Shown: positions 9,354 through 17,075, counted from the first letter of the stretch. The stretch: DNA of 19,627 nucleotides from Tissierellia bacterium (GCA_028700795.1 JAQVRY010000021.1:1-19627); one strand, 5' to 3'. Numbers and translations are program-made. The notes: generated by a model not told the origin, from the sequence alone.

Positions 9354-10607
9354 ATGAAAAAAACCCGTGAAAAATCAATTCTGGTTATTCTTTTAGCTAC
9401 AGCAATACTTATCATAATATTGTTTTTCATTGTATTAAATTTAAATTTGGCTTCTACGGATTATGAATATCGTCAATTAGCTTTGCCGGATAATTTCAGT
9501 ATGCCTGATGCGCGTGTCATAGCAATAGGTACTGCTACACACGGCAATGCGGAACCATATGATATTACAATTGAAATGCTTCAAAAAATGAAAGAAGAAA
9601 GAGGTAGCGTTGCATTCGTTTTAGAAGAATTAACGGGAGATGGTGCAAGAATAAATCAAATTCACGCTTATTATGATGATAAGCAAGAAAGGCCTCTTGG
9701 ATTTTATAACGTATATAACAACAGTGAAATGGAACGATTATTATCTTGGATTAAATCCGAAGATATTAATTTCTACGGTATTGATATTCAATCCATATAT
9801 CAAACAGTTGAAGTTATTAAAAACTTTTTGAATGAAAAGGGATACTTGGATACAAATATAGATAAATTGCGTTCTGAAACAGATGAGGAATTTGAAAAGC
9901 AAATGATTATTGAAAATATAGAAAGTATAATGGATGAATTGTTAAAAAGCAAGACTATAGAAGAACGTGAATTTGATTATATTTCGCACCTGATACACTG
10001 CATACAAATGAATTATGAATATGTAGCGGGCGGAGAGCAATATTATGTCGGAGATAAAATGATGGCTGAAAACGTTTTATGGGTTATGGAACATGAAATG
10101 AAGTATTATGATAACGAGAATATTATATTGTTTGCACATAGCGGTCATATCATAGAAGATGATTTTACAATGAATTTTAGGGATATGTTGTATATTAACG
10201 CGGAAAATAAGGATATACTGTATGTTACTATGGGACATCATTTATCAAATTACCTTGGCGATGATTATTATACTATAGTAACTGAAGCTAAAAACAATTC
10301 TTTTTTAGCTGATAGCAATCTCCCCAACGATAAGAGAAAATTGTTTTCAATTGAGCGTAAGGGCTCATTAATAGATGCTATAGGTGCGGAGTCACCAAGT
10401 ATCAAGTTTTGCACATCGGAATATCTGAAACAAGCAGGCATATCCACATGGGACCTAACGTTAATTGGCTCTTACTTTAATAATATAAATACTTTTATTC
10501 CTGCCCGTTTTACAATAAATACTAATGTAGAAACATGTTTTGATGCTATGTTGTACTTCGACCAGTTTACTCCTAATATCGACAACAGGAGCTACCTTGA
10601 TAAATGA
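9354..10607 (+). CDS. Membrane-anchored erythromycin-esterase-family protein
   Basis: The ATG at 9354 follows AAAGGAG by 9 bases. The 417-residue product has one N-terminal transmembrane segment (about 9-31) and then a domain that fits the erythromycin esterase / succinoglycan-biosynthesis-protein family. Visible landmarks are ATHGNAE around His63, a MMAENVLWVMEH motif, and AHSGH (His262, His265), matching the HxxH pair of Ere enzymes. The usual GExxH at the first site reads GTATH here, so the glutamate that I recall as important in EreB is replaced by Thr60. Its place among surface proteins and its membrane anchor argue for an envelope role rather than macrolide resistance, since known Ere enzymes are cytoplasmic. 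The substrate is unknown. A TTGACA lies at 9260, but no convincing -10 box follows it. Confidence 0.85.
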   Translation: MKKTREKSILVILLATAILIIILFFIVLNLNLASTDYEYRQLALPDNFSMPDARVIAIGTATHGNAEPYDITIEMLQKMKEERGSVAFVLEELTGDGARINQIHAYYDDKQERPLGFYNVYNNSEMERLLSWIKSEDINFYGIDIQSIYQTVEVIKNFLNEKGYLDTNIDKLRSETDEEFEKQMIIENIESIMDELLKSKTIEEREFDYISHLIHCIQMNYEYVAGGEQYYVGDKMMAENVLWVMEHEMKYYDNENIILFAHSGHIIEDDFTMNFRDMLYINAENKDILYVTMGHHLSNYLGDDYYTIVTEAKNNSFLADSNLPNDKRKLFSIERKGSLIDAIGAESPSIKFCTSEYLKQAGISTWDLTLIGSYFNNINTFIPARFTINTNVETCFDAMLYFDQFTPNIDNRSYLDK

Positions 10608-10697
10608 AATATCGTGCAGAGTTATTAGATTTTGAAGATGTATTAAAGCAATGATACTTTGTTATGCGCTAAATGTTTATAGAGAAGAGGGAGAGAA

Positions 10698-11018
10698 AAT
10701 CCTGCAGTTGAGAATCAAGCAACAGACCGTGCTTTTCGTATAGGACAGACTAAGAATGTAATGGTGCATAAATTTGTAACAAAAGGAACAATTGAAGAAA
10801 AGATAGATACTATCATTGAAGAAAAACAGAAATTATCAAAAGATTTATTAGCTTCAGGGGGAGAACAGTGGATAACAGAGTACAATAATGAGGAACTTAT
10901 GAAGATATTTGCATTAAACTTAGAAAGTTATGCAGATTATATAAATAGAATTGCAAGGGGAAAAAGCTATGTGCGAAGCAACATGGTATTAGATAATATA
11001 ATTGTAACGGAGGATTAA
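10698..11018 (+). pseudogene. Chimeric remnant: Snf2-family helicase C-terminus fused to a SWIM zinc-finger protein fragment
   Basis: From 10698 the frame encodes NPAVENQATDRAFRIGQTK, the conserved helicase motif VI region of Snf2/HepA ATPases. This continues through IEEKIDTIIEEKQKLSKDLL and GGEQWITEYNNEEL, the usual C-terminus of bacterial Snf2 proteins. A stop codon closes the frame at 10680 and nothing helicase-like lies upstream, so the ATPase core is missing. The last ~30 residues (NLESYADYINRIARGKSYVR and a few more) match what I recall of the N-terminal part of SWIM zinc-finger proteins, whose genes are commonly next to this Snf2 type. This suggests an internal deletion that joined two neighbouring genes in frame. 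The ATG at 10761 has no ribosome-binding site. The Snf2 assignment is firm; the SWIM part is less so. Confidence 0.8.
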
Positions 11019-11019
11019 C

Positions 11020-12180
11020 ATGGGAAATATTATTGCATTAGGATTAGTTAGTTTCTTTTCGGATATCAGTGCTGAGATGGTGTATCCCATCATTCCATTG
11101 TATTTAACATCTGTCTTTAGTGTGACTCCTGCAATTGTCGGCATAATAGAGGGAATTGCGGAAAGTGTAGCCAGCCTTTTAAAGGTATTCAGCGGTTATA
11201 TTACCGATAAATATAAGAATAAAAAACAAATTGCATTTGCAGGTTATGCTGCAGGTTTATTATATAAAATCGCATTAATATTTGCAGGATCTTGGGGAGG
11301 TATTTTGGGCGCCAGGGTAATTGATAGAATCGGCAAAGGAATACGTACGTCTCCAAGGGATGTAATGGTAAGCGAAAGTGCAGATAAAAATCATATGGGA
11401 AAGGCTTTTGGCATCCATAAAGCATTAGATATGGCTGGTTCTGCCATTGGAATTTTTGTTGCTTACTATATATTAAAAAACTACAGCAGCGCATTTAATT
11501 ATAAATATTTCTTTTTATTATCTATAATTCCTGCTGTTTTAGGTTTAATGATGTTTTTCTTTATTAAAGAAAAATCCGAAAAAAGAATTGTTAAAGAAAG
11601 AGAGCCATTTTGGAATGATATTAAAAAGCTTGATAATCAGTTGAAGTTGTATTTATTGGTAGCGTTTCTGTTTACATTGGGGAATTCATCCAATACATTC
11701 TTGTTGTTAAGAGCAAAGAGCGTAGGATTTGATGATACAACAGTTATTTTTTTATACTTTATTTATAATATTACTGCTTCAATATTGTCTGTACCATTGG
11801 GGAAATTATCAGATAAAGTAGGAAGAAAAAGTATCTTAGTATCCGGTTACATCATATTTTCGGTTGTATATTTTATTTTCGGATTCGCTTATAACAAAAT
11901 TATTATGGTTTTTGCATTTGTATTATACGGTTTGTATACAGCCATGACTTCAGGTGTTGAAAGAGCATTTATAGCAGAAATTTCACCTAAGGAGATAAAA
12001 GGAACTATGCTTGGGCTGCATGCAACTATTGTAGGAATTGCACTTTTGCCTGCCAGCGCTATAGCGGGATTTTTATGGAACTTATTTGGCGCAAAGATTC
12101 CATTCATATTAGGAGCGTGTATGTCATTAGTCGCTGCGTCTATAATTAAAATATTCATGAAGGACAAAGTCGAAGCTTAA
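11020..12180 (+). CDS. Major facilitator superfamily transporter
   Basis: GGAGG lies 8 bases upstream of the ATG. The 386-residue product is hydrophobic throughout, with 11-12 predicted membrane segments, the normal size for an MFS carrier. Near the N-terminus is the FFSDISAEMVYPIIPLYL pattern. The loop motif GYITDKYKNKK lies between helices 2 and 3 and is repeated in the second half as GKLSDKVGRKS, supporting the two-fold MFS layout. An RVIDRIGKGIRTSPRD stretch is typical of a subgroup often annotated as drug or sugar efflux proteins. The substrate cannot be told. The start codon is 1 base after the stop of the Snf2/SWIM remnant, and the ribosome-binding site lies inside that remnant. A GC-rich hairpin follows the stop directly. 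Confidence 0.92.
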   Translation: MGNIIALGLVSFFSDISAEMVYPIIPLYLTSVFSVTPAIVGIIEGIAESVASLLKVFSGYITDKYKNKKQIAFAGYAAGLLYKIALIFAGSWGGILGARVIDRIGKGIRTSPRDVMVSESADKNHMGKAFGIHKALDMAGSAIGIFVAYYILKNYSSAFNYKYFFLLSIIPAVLGLMMFFFIKEKSEKRIVKEREPFWNDIKKLDNQLKLYLLVAFLFTLGNSSNTFLLLRAKSVGFDDTTVIFLYFIYNITASILSVPLGKLSDKVGRKSILVSGYIIFSVVYFIFGFAYNKIIMVFAFVLYGLYTAMTSGVERAFIAEISPKEIKGTMLGLHATIVGIALLPASAIAGFLWNLFGAKIPFILGACMSLVAASIIKIFMKDKVEA

Positions 12181-12238
12181 TGGGACAGTGGGGACGTATC
12201 AAAACTGTCCCAATGCCTCGTTATAAAGGACGTCCCAC
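12181..12238. repeat. GC-rich palindromic repeat containing CAGTGGGGACG
   Basis: It starts immediately after the MFS stop codon. TGGGACAGT (12181-12189) pairs perfectly with ACTGTCCCA (12204-12212), and GTGGGGACGT (12188-12197) can pair, with one bulge, with ACGTCCCAC (12230-12238). The two pairings overlap, so they would be alternative folds. The 11-mer CAGTGGGGACG (12186-12196) also occurs in the tandem repeat near 17.9 kb. Base composition is far above the surrounding sequence. There is no T-run, so it is not a typical terminator, though it may protect or end the transcript. Confidence 0.7.
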
Positions 12239-12245
12239 TAATGAG

Positions 12246-12490
12246 AAAATATCTATAGAGGTTTTGGCTAATTCAGAAGCTATTAAGTTTATGATACAAC
12301 TCAAGATTTGAATGCTGATATTAATTTTATGGAAAGCTTACATAAAAAAGGTGTAAAATTTGTAGCCTGTAATAATTCATTAACAGCATATAACATAACG
12401 ATTAGATTGTTGGCTGACATAGAAGAAGGAGAAAAGTCAGCGAGGGAAAAAGGGTGGCTCTCAGCGGATGATGTCGAGGCTAAAGGTTGA
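12246..12490 (+). pseudogene. Decayed DsrE-like fragment joined to an antitoxin-like C-terminus
   Basis: One frame (from 12246) encodes KISIEVLANSEAIKF. After a single-base frameshift near 12288-12290, the next frame continues as YDTTQDLNADINF, then HKKGVKFVACNNSLTAYNI. Together they look like the middle of a DsrE-family protein, with the GVxFxACxN core. The start of the gene is missing. In the same frame it continues as LLADIEEGEKSAREKGWLSA and DDVEAKG, which resembles the C-terminus of a small type II antitoxin (RelB/Phd-like; exact family unsure). A second, 29-codon frame (12471-12560, MSRLKVEFITNPNG...) overlaps this end in the way a toxin gene often overlaps its antitoxin, but it is too short to be a working toxin. 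No ribosome-binding site is seen. I infer two gene scraps fused by deletion. Confidence 0.55.
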
Positions 12491-12562
12491 ATTTATAACT
12501 AATCCAAACGGAACAATTTCCATTGTTTTAAAAAATATAGATAGTATAATTGACAAGTAAGT

Positions 12563-12582
12563 CCAGTGGGGGACGGTTCTTT
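12563..12582. repeat. Single copy of the CCAGTGGGGACGGTTCTT-type repeat, with one extra G
   Basis: This stretch matches the tandem unit near 17.9 kb except for five Gs instead of four. It lies directly after the antitoxin/toxin-like debris. The following ~140 bases (12582-12725) hold an open stretch with a hydrophobic core (YFFIVIAAGAIAIHL), but no start or ribosome-binding site. I see no gene there. Confidence 0.65.
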
Positions 12583-12721
12583 GGAGGAGAAAAAATAAGA
12601 AAAATTATTTTTTTATTGTTATAGCAGCTGGAGCTATTGCCATTCATTTGCATATATTGTCGAATCTAATGTACGAAAGTGGTCATAATTTTAGGATTAT
12701 TGATTTACAGGTCAAAAACTA

Positions 12722-12750
12722 TTGATTATTTATAGATTTAGGGTTATAAT
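12722..12750 (+). promoter_or_regulatory. Sigma-A-type promoter of the AAA/DUF4143 gene
   Basis: TTGATT (12722-12727), a 17-base spacer and a perfect TATAAT (12745-12750) lie 30 bases before the ATG at 12781. This is the best -10 box on the + strand in the window. Confidence 0.7.
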
Positions 12751-12780
12751 ACAAGTAATTATTTAGGGGGGGTGAGTTAT

Positions 12781-14028
12781 ATGAATAAACGAATCAATAG
12801 ACCAGAATATTTACAGAAGTTAATAGAATTTAAGGATAAAGATTTGGTAAAAATTATAACAGGTATTCGTCGTTGCGGGAAATCCACATTATTAGATTTG
12901 TTTGAGGATTATCTTCTTGAACAAAATATACCGAAGGAGAATATTCTGCACATGAACATGGAATCACTGAGATACCGAAATATACTAAATTATGATACAT
13001 TCTATGATTTTGTCAGCAATAATATTGTTGAAGGGGAAAAGAATTATCTTATTTTTGATGAACTTCAGACTGTTAAGCATTGGGAAAAGGCAATCGAGTC
13101 TTTTCGTTTGGATTATAATGTAGATATTTACATAACAGGCTCCAATGCATATTTATTATCCACAGAATTTTCTACCCTTTTATCCGGCAGGTATGTAGAA
13201 ATCCGTTTGTTACCTTTGTCTTTTAAAGAGTTTTTAACCTTTTATGAATTTGCAGCTGACATAACGATGGATGAGAAATTTCAAATGTATTTGCAGATAG
13301 GAGGAATGCCTATACTTTGTCAGTTTGATTTTAATATAGCAAGGATAAATGAAGCATTGGAAGGCATTTATTCTACTGTTATACTTCGAGATGTATTAGA
13401 AAGGAACAAGGTAGCTGATCAAGCTCTTTTAAATAAATTAGTAATGTTTCTTGCAGACAATATAGGAAATATTACTTCACCTAACAGCATTGGAAACATC
13501 TTATCTTCAGAGAGGGAAATAGATAAGAGAAGAAAAAATTCGGACAGCAATGTAGCCGGAAAAACAGTTGATAAATATATTAATATGCTTAAAAATGCTT
13601 TTATATTTTATTCTGTTGGAAGGTATGATGTTAAAGGCAAACAACTATTAAAAACATTGGGTAAAAACTATATTATTGATTTGGGATTTCGGAATATGCT
13701 GCTTGGTTATAGGGATGCAGACCGCGGACATATTCTTGAAAACATAGTTTTCTTGGAGCTTATTCGACGTGATTATCGTGTTTACATAGGAAAAGTAGGT
13801 GAAACAGAAGTAGATTTTATAGCAGAAAGGCCGGATGATAAAATATATATCCAAGTTACAGAAACTATGATGGGTGAAGAAGTTCGTGAAAGAGAACTTC
13901 GCCCATTGAGATTAATCAACGATAATTATGAGAAAATAGTTCTTTCAATGGATAAGAGTTTTATTAAATCCTACGATGGAATTAAGGCTTTAAATATTAT
14001 AGACTTCCTTTTAGATAGAAGGTTATAG
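12781..14028 (+). CDS. AAA-family ATPase with C-terminal DUF4143 domain
   Basis: The run TTAGGGGGGG upstream acts as the ribosome-binding site. A GTG at 12772 is also in frame, but it touches the G-run, so the ATG at 12781 is preferred; this gives 415 residues, the family's usual length. The Walker A motif is GIRRCGKST (residues 28-36) and Walker B is YLIFDE with Asp93-Glu94. A sensor-like YITGSNAYLL follows. The C-terminal half fits DUF4143, ending in VGETEVDFIAE, the ExD core of a restriction-endonuclease-like fold. These proteins are common in Clostridia and Bacteroidetes. Their role is not well known; the fold suggests binding or cutting nucleic acid driven by ATP. The gene has its own promoter and terminator, so it is a single-gene unit. 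Confidence 0.93.
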   Translation: MNKRINRPEYLQKLIEFKDKDLVKIITGIRRCGKSTLLDLFEDYLLEQNIPKENILHMNMESLRYRNILNYDTFYDFVSNNIVEGEKNYLIFDELQTVKHWEKAIESFRLDYNVDIYITGSNAYLLSTEFSTLLSGRYVEIRLLPLSFKEFLTFYEFAADITMDEKFQMYLQIGGMPILCQFDFNIARINEALEGIYSTVILRDVLERNKVADQALLNKLVMFLADNIGNITSPNSIGNILSSEREIDKRRKNSDSNVAGKTVDKYINMLKNAFIFYSVGRYDVKGKQLLKTLGKNYIIDLGFRNMLLGYRDADRGHILENIVFLELIRRDYRVYIGKVGETEVDFIAERPDDKIYIQVTETMMGEEVRERELRPLRLINDNYEKIVLSMDKSFIKSYDGIKALNIIDFLLDRRL

Positions 14029-14045
14029 AAATTACTAATATAAAG

Positions 14046-14087
14046 AATACCGTATAATTCAGAAATGAATTTTATGGTATTTTTTTA
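14046..14087 (+). terminator. Rho-independent terminator after the AAA/DUF4143 gene
   Basis: A 15-position stem pairs AATACCGTATAATTC (14046-14060) with GAATTTTATGGTATT (14067-14081), with one mismatch and one wobble and a 6-base loop. A T-run follows at once. It lies 18 bases after the stop codon. Confidence 0.8.
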
Positions 14088-14098
14088 TTAAAAAAATA

Positions 14099-14127
14099 TT
14101 GACATTAATGCAAAAATATCATACTAT
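14099..14127 (+). promoter_or_regulatory. Sigma-A-type promoter of the padR-DUF2812 operon
   Basis: A consensus TTGACA (14099-14104) is followed by 17 bases and TACTAT (14122-14127), about 50 bases before the PadR start codon. It lies just after the preceding terminator. Confidence 0.75.
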
Positions 14128-14159
14128 ATTGATAATGGATATATCAAATATCGATATAG
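14124..14159 (+). promoter_or_regulatory. Probable PadR autoregulatory operator (inverted repeat)
   Basis: CTATATTGATA (14124-14134) and TATCGATATAG (14149-14159) are inverted copies with 10 of 11 positions matching, 14 bases apart. A further GATATATC palindrome lies between them. The left arm overlaps the -10 box, so a bound dimer would block transcription. PadR proteins often repress their own operon; the link here is an inference from position. Confidence 0.55.
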
Positions 14160-14177
14160 TTGTTTGGAGACGATATT

Positions 14178-14498
14178 ATGGCAAGAGAACAATTAAAAAA
14201 TTTAACTGAGCCAATGTATTACATACTTTTAGCACTATCAGAGCCTCAGCATGGATACGGAATTATGCAGGAGGTAGAAAAACGTACGGAGGGCAGGGTA
14301 AAGATAGGGGCAGGCACTTTATATAATCTTTTATCGAGGTTTGAGGAAGAAAAGTTTATAGTGCAGCTCTCAGAAGAAAACAGAAGAAAAACATATACTT
14401 TGACGGATGAGGGAATAGAAATTTTAACAGAAGAATATCAGCGGTTAAAGCAATTGGTTTCAGATGGCAGTGATTTCTTAGAAGGGAGAGTGCGGTAA
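14178..14498 (+). CDS. PadR-family transcriptional regulator
   Basis: The ATG at 14178 has GGAGA 8 bases upstream; a TTG in frame at 14160 does not. The 106-residue product has the PadR winged-helix signature: LTEPMYYILLAL, HGYGIMQEVEKRT and the recognition-helix region GAGTLYNLLSRFEEE, followed by the wing (RRKTYTLTDEG) and a short helix at the C-terminus for dimerisation. It is a small PadR (subfamily 2 size). Its stop codon is immediately followed by the ATG of the DUF2812 gene, a very common pairing in Firmicutes, and an inverted repeat overlaps its promoter. It probably represses this two-gene operon in response to an unknown ligand or membrane stress. Confidence 0.95.
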   Translation: MAREQLKNLTEPMYYILLALSEPQHGYGIMQEVEKRTEGRVKIGAGTLYNLLSRFEEEKFIVQLSEENRRKTYTLTDEGIEILTEEYQRLKQLVSDGSDFLEGRVR

Positions 14499-15884
14499 AT
14501 GAAAAATAAAACTAAACGCGTATTTTGGGGATTTTTCTCACTTGATTATAAAGCTATGGGAGAATATTTGGAGGAAATGGCTGAGAAAGGCTGGATGGTT
14601 GAAAAGGTTGGACGATATACTGCAAAGTTCAGGGCCATAGAACCACAGAAAATTAAGTTTTATGTAGATGTATTTAAAGAAGGCGGACCACTTACTCCGG
14701 AGAAAACTGAAAGCTCAGAGGAATATAGGAGGCTATGTCAAGAGTCGGGTTGGACATTTATAACATCTTTAGACTATTTACAGTTCTTCTATGCTGCCGG
14801 AGACAGCGAACCTGTCCCTATCCAAACAGATGAAGAAATCGAACAAAAAATTGTTGAGCATACATTAGTGAGAACTGAGCTGCGTGGTGTATTAATATTT
14901 GCGATATTGGCTGTCTATATATTATTTAGGATTATACCGGTAAGGTATACCAATCTTCTGCGCTTTACAGGAGTTATAAGCACATATTTATATCCTGTGC
15001 TATGCATATTTACTGCAATTCCTGCTGTATACATCATAGTCTGGATGATAAAAGCAAGAAGAAACATTAAAAATGGTCTGTCCATAGCAAAACCTACATT
15101 AAAAAGTGCTAGAAGACGTATAAGAGCATTTTATGGTTCAGTATGGATTATTGTATTGCTTTATGTGCTGTCTTTTATCATTGATGCATTTTTTATGCCT
15201 GGAATTGTGGTATACATCTTATTAGGTCCCGGCATAGGCGCCATATTCGGGTCAAGCATCAGGTATCTTGTCAAGAAGAATAAAATTTCAGGGGATTCCG
15301 TTCTAAATTACATAGTAATTGGAACAATTATAATATTAATTTTTATATGGGTATCAGGACCTTCTATTTTAGAAAAGACCGAGGATATTTATAAAGTAGA
15401 TTCCATACCGGAGGGTTATCCTATAATTACATTAAAAGAAATATCAAAGGAATCAAGTCAGAGAGGTGAATTAAGCAGGGAGTTTAGACGGAGCATGAGC
15501 CCCATCGTACCTAAGCACCATACTTATTATGAATATGAGAATTTGGGCGATAGTTCGAAAAGCATAAGAATTAAATATTATGAGGCAATAAATTCATATT
15601 TTGCCGATATCATTTTTAAGGGAATAACGGAAGAGTTGGAAAAAGGAATGAAGTGGAGAGGGATGACTATATTTACAAAAAATATTATTACTGATGACGA
15701 GATGAGGAAGTTATGGGATATGGATAATTTGGCACTGACAGAGGAGAGGGATGAACTTATAATACAAAAAGGAAATATAGTGCTGCATGTGGATAATTAT
15801 TCAGAGGTTATGGATTTTAACGACATAGAAATTAGAGAGCTTATAATCAGCAGATTTTTCTCGGACTCTACAGTGGAAAACTAA
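14499..15884 (+). CDS. DUF2812 membrane protein
   Basis: The ATG directly follows the padR stop codon with no gap, and the ribosome-binding site (GGGAGAG) is inside padR, so translation is probably coupled. The 461-residue product starts with a soluble DUF2812 domain (about 1-110; FFSLDYKAMGEYLEEMAEKG, then the WTFITSLDYLQFFYA region). About five membrane segments follow (near 127-147, 152-180, 211-230, 233-254 and 266-289), then a ~170-residue soluble C-terminal domain. DUF2812 proteins almost always sit beside PadR regulators. Their function is not established, although a link to envelope stress or drug response is often suspected. There is no clear terminator after it. Confidence 0.92.
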   Translation: MKNKTKRVFWGFFSLDYKAMGEYLEEMAEKGWMVEKVGRYTAKFRAIEPQKIKFYVDVFKEGGPLTPEKTESSEEYRRLCQESGWTFITSLDYLQFFYAAGDSEPVPIQTDEEIEQKIVEHTLVRTELRGVLIFAILAVYILFRIIPVRYTNLLRFTGVISTYLYPVLCIFTAIPAVYIIVWMIKARRNIKNGLSIAKPTLKSARRRIRAFYGSVWIIVLLYVLSFIIDAFFMPGIVVYILLGPGIGAIFGSSIRYLVKKNKISGDSVLNYIVIGTIIILIFIWVSGPSILEKTEDIYKVDSIPEGYPIITLKEISKESSQRGELSREFRRSMSPIVPKHHTYYEYENLGDSSKSIRIKYYEAINSYFADIIFKGITEELEKGMKWRGMTIFTKNIITDDEMRKLWDMDNLALTEERDELIIQKGNIVLHVDNYSEVMDFNDIEIRELIISRFFSDSTVEN

Positions 15885-16108
15885 TTTCACATAAGAATGA
15901 AACACATTGTTGCTTTAAATCTTATTTTTGCAATTATATTGTGTGGCTTAAGTATTATCATTGAATATATTCGCAAGGTTTTGACGGGTGTGCAAAAATT
16001 AGATTAATGCAGGGAGGAGCAGCATCTATTTTCATAAAATACTGTATTAGTCAAAAATTTGCACATTTCAAGGAAAACCTTTTACCGGTCATAAATATTT
16101 TTGGGAAC

Positions 16109-16639
16109 CTATAAGAAAATTTCGGATAAGTTAATTTCTAAATCATTGAAAACAGAGGATATTAATTTTTCCTGTTTACCGTAATCTTTATTAGTTTTGT
16201 TTTCAAAATTATATACTGTGATAATTTCAGTTTTTGGATTAGCTATCCAATATTCTTTAACTCCAAATAGTTCATATTTATAAAGCTTTGTGAATGTGTC
16301 CGTATATTGACTGCCAGGACTTATAATTTCAATTACAAGTTCAGGGGCTTTTTTATATCTTTGGATATTAAAATCATTCAATCCACATATAATTGATAAG
16401 TCAGGAATTATAACATTATTATCAAATTCTAATTCAACTTCAGAAAACACCATACATTTTTTTCCCTTTAGATAGGTTCCTATTTCAAGATTTAACCTGC
16501 TCATAATTTGCTGGTGTATATAATTTGGTCGTGGTGACATTAAAACAATTTCATCAATTAATTCATATTTATTTTCATCGTTAGCTTCTAAATTATTAAA
16601 TTCAAACAGTGAAAATTTTTTATTTGAATATTGCTCCAT
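16109..16639 (-). CDS. Uma2-family (DUF820) restriction-endonuclease-like protein
   Basis: On the - strand GGAGG lies 5 bases before the ATG at 16639; a longer frame to 16705 would run over the promoter, so it is rejected. The 176-residue product matches Uma2/DUF820: YELIDEIVLMSPRP near the start, VIIPDLSIICG with Asp80, and APELVIEIISPGS with Glu104, then KLYKYELFGVKEYWIANP. Asp80, Glu104 and nearby lysines fit a PD-(D/E)XK nuclease core. The length is normal for the family. These genes are often present in many copies in some bacteria and their biological role is unknown. It is the only - strand gene here and converges on the DUF2812 gene. Confidence 0.92.
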   Translation of the reverse strand: MEQYSNKKFSLFEFNNLEANDENKYELIDEIVLMSPRPNYIHQQIMSRLNLEIGTYLKGKKCMVFSEVELEFDNNVIIPDLSIICGLNDFNIQRYKKAPELVIEIISPGSQYTDTFTKLYKYELFGVKEYWIANPKTEIITVYNFENKTNKDYGKQEKLISSVFNDLEINLSEIFL

Positions 16640-16676
16640 TGTTACCTCCAATAATTTATATACGCTGCTTTTTATA

Positions 16677-16705
16677 ATTATATCAAATGATTTATTAAAT
16701 AACAA
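16677..16705 (-). promoter_or_regulatory. Promoter of the Uma2-family gene
   Basis: Read on the - strand, TTGTTA (16705-16700), 17 bases and a perfect TATAAT (16682-16677) lie 37 bases upstream of the start codon at 16639. Confidence 0.7.
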
Positions 16706-16818
16706 TAAAATAATAATATATCTTTTGAAGCGGGATTCTTACTTTTGAAAATAATGAAGAATTAGTTGAATACAGAAAACTTTTGAGGTAGAATTTAAAG
16801 GAAAGGTAATTTTACAAA

Positions 16819-17064
16819 ATGATTGACTCAAAAGATGTGGGCGGCAAATTGTGTGCCTATGATATGGCCGGAGGTACTAATCATAGTTATGGTAAGATAG
16901 CGGAAGTAAATAAGAATATTATAAGTGAAAATCAAATCGAGTATACTGTTTCAGTTGAAAAATTAGATTATAATTATGAATTGGAAGGATATGAAGAATT
17001 CACCTTTATTACTGAAAGAAGCGGTGACTTCTGGGTATTTTCCCAATTCCCAACCTGGTGGTAA
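16819..17064 (+). pseudogene. Duplicated 3' fragment of the WG/SLH/IseA-like gene
   Basis: Bases 16834-17064 align without gaps to 4922-5152, the end of the WG/SLH/IseA-like gene, with 213 of 231 positions identical by my count. Both copies end at the same stop codon. About half the differences are silent, so the copy has diverged partly as coding sequence or partly before it was cut. Only the last ~76 residues of the C-terminal domain are present. Five unrelated codons (ATGATTGACTCAAAA) precede the homology, and no signal peptide, WG or SLH part is left. A weak AAAGG lies 12 bases before the ATG, so expression is possible, but the product would be an unexported part-domain. Confidence 0.85.
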
Positions 17065-17075
17065 ACAAGTAAATT

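Noticed and set aside
12582..12725. Open stretch with a hydrophobic core (YFFIVIAAGAIAIHL)
   Set aside because: It has no start codon with a ribosome-binding site, and its end overlaps the promoter of the next gene. It may be debris of a signal peptide, but this cannot be supported.
15897..16007. 36-codon frame with one hydrophobic segment (MKHIVALNLIFAIILCG...) between the DUF2812 and Uma2 genes
   Set aside because: No ribosome-binding site lies upstream and the family is not recognisable. A short hydrophobic frame is expected by chance in AT-rich DNA.
15990..16064. Inverted TGTGCAAA / TTTGCACA pair between the DUF2812 and Uma2 genes
   Set aside because: Only 8 bases per arm with about 60 bases between them and no T-run; too weak for a terminator or mobile-element end.
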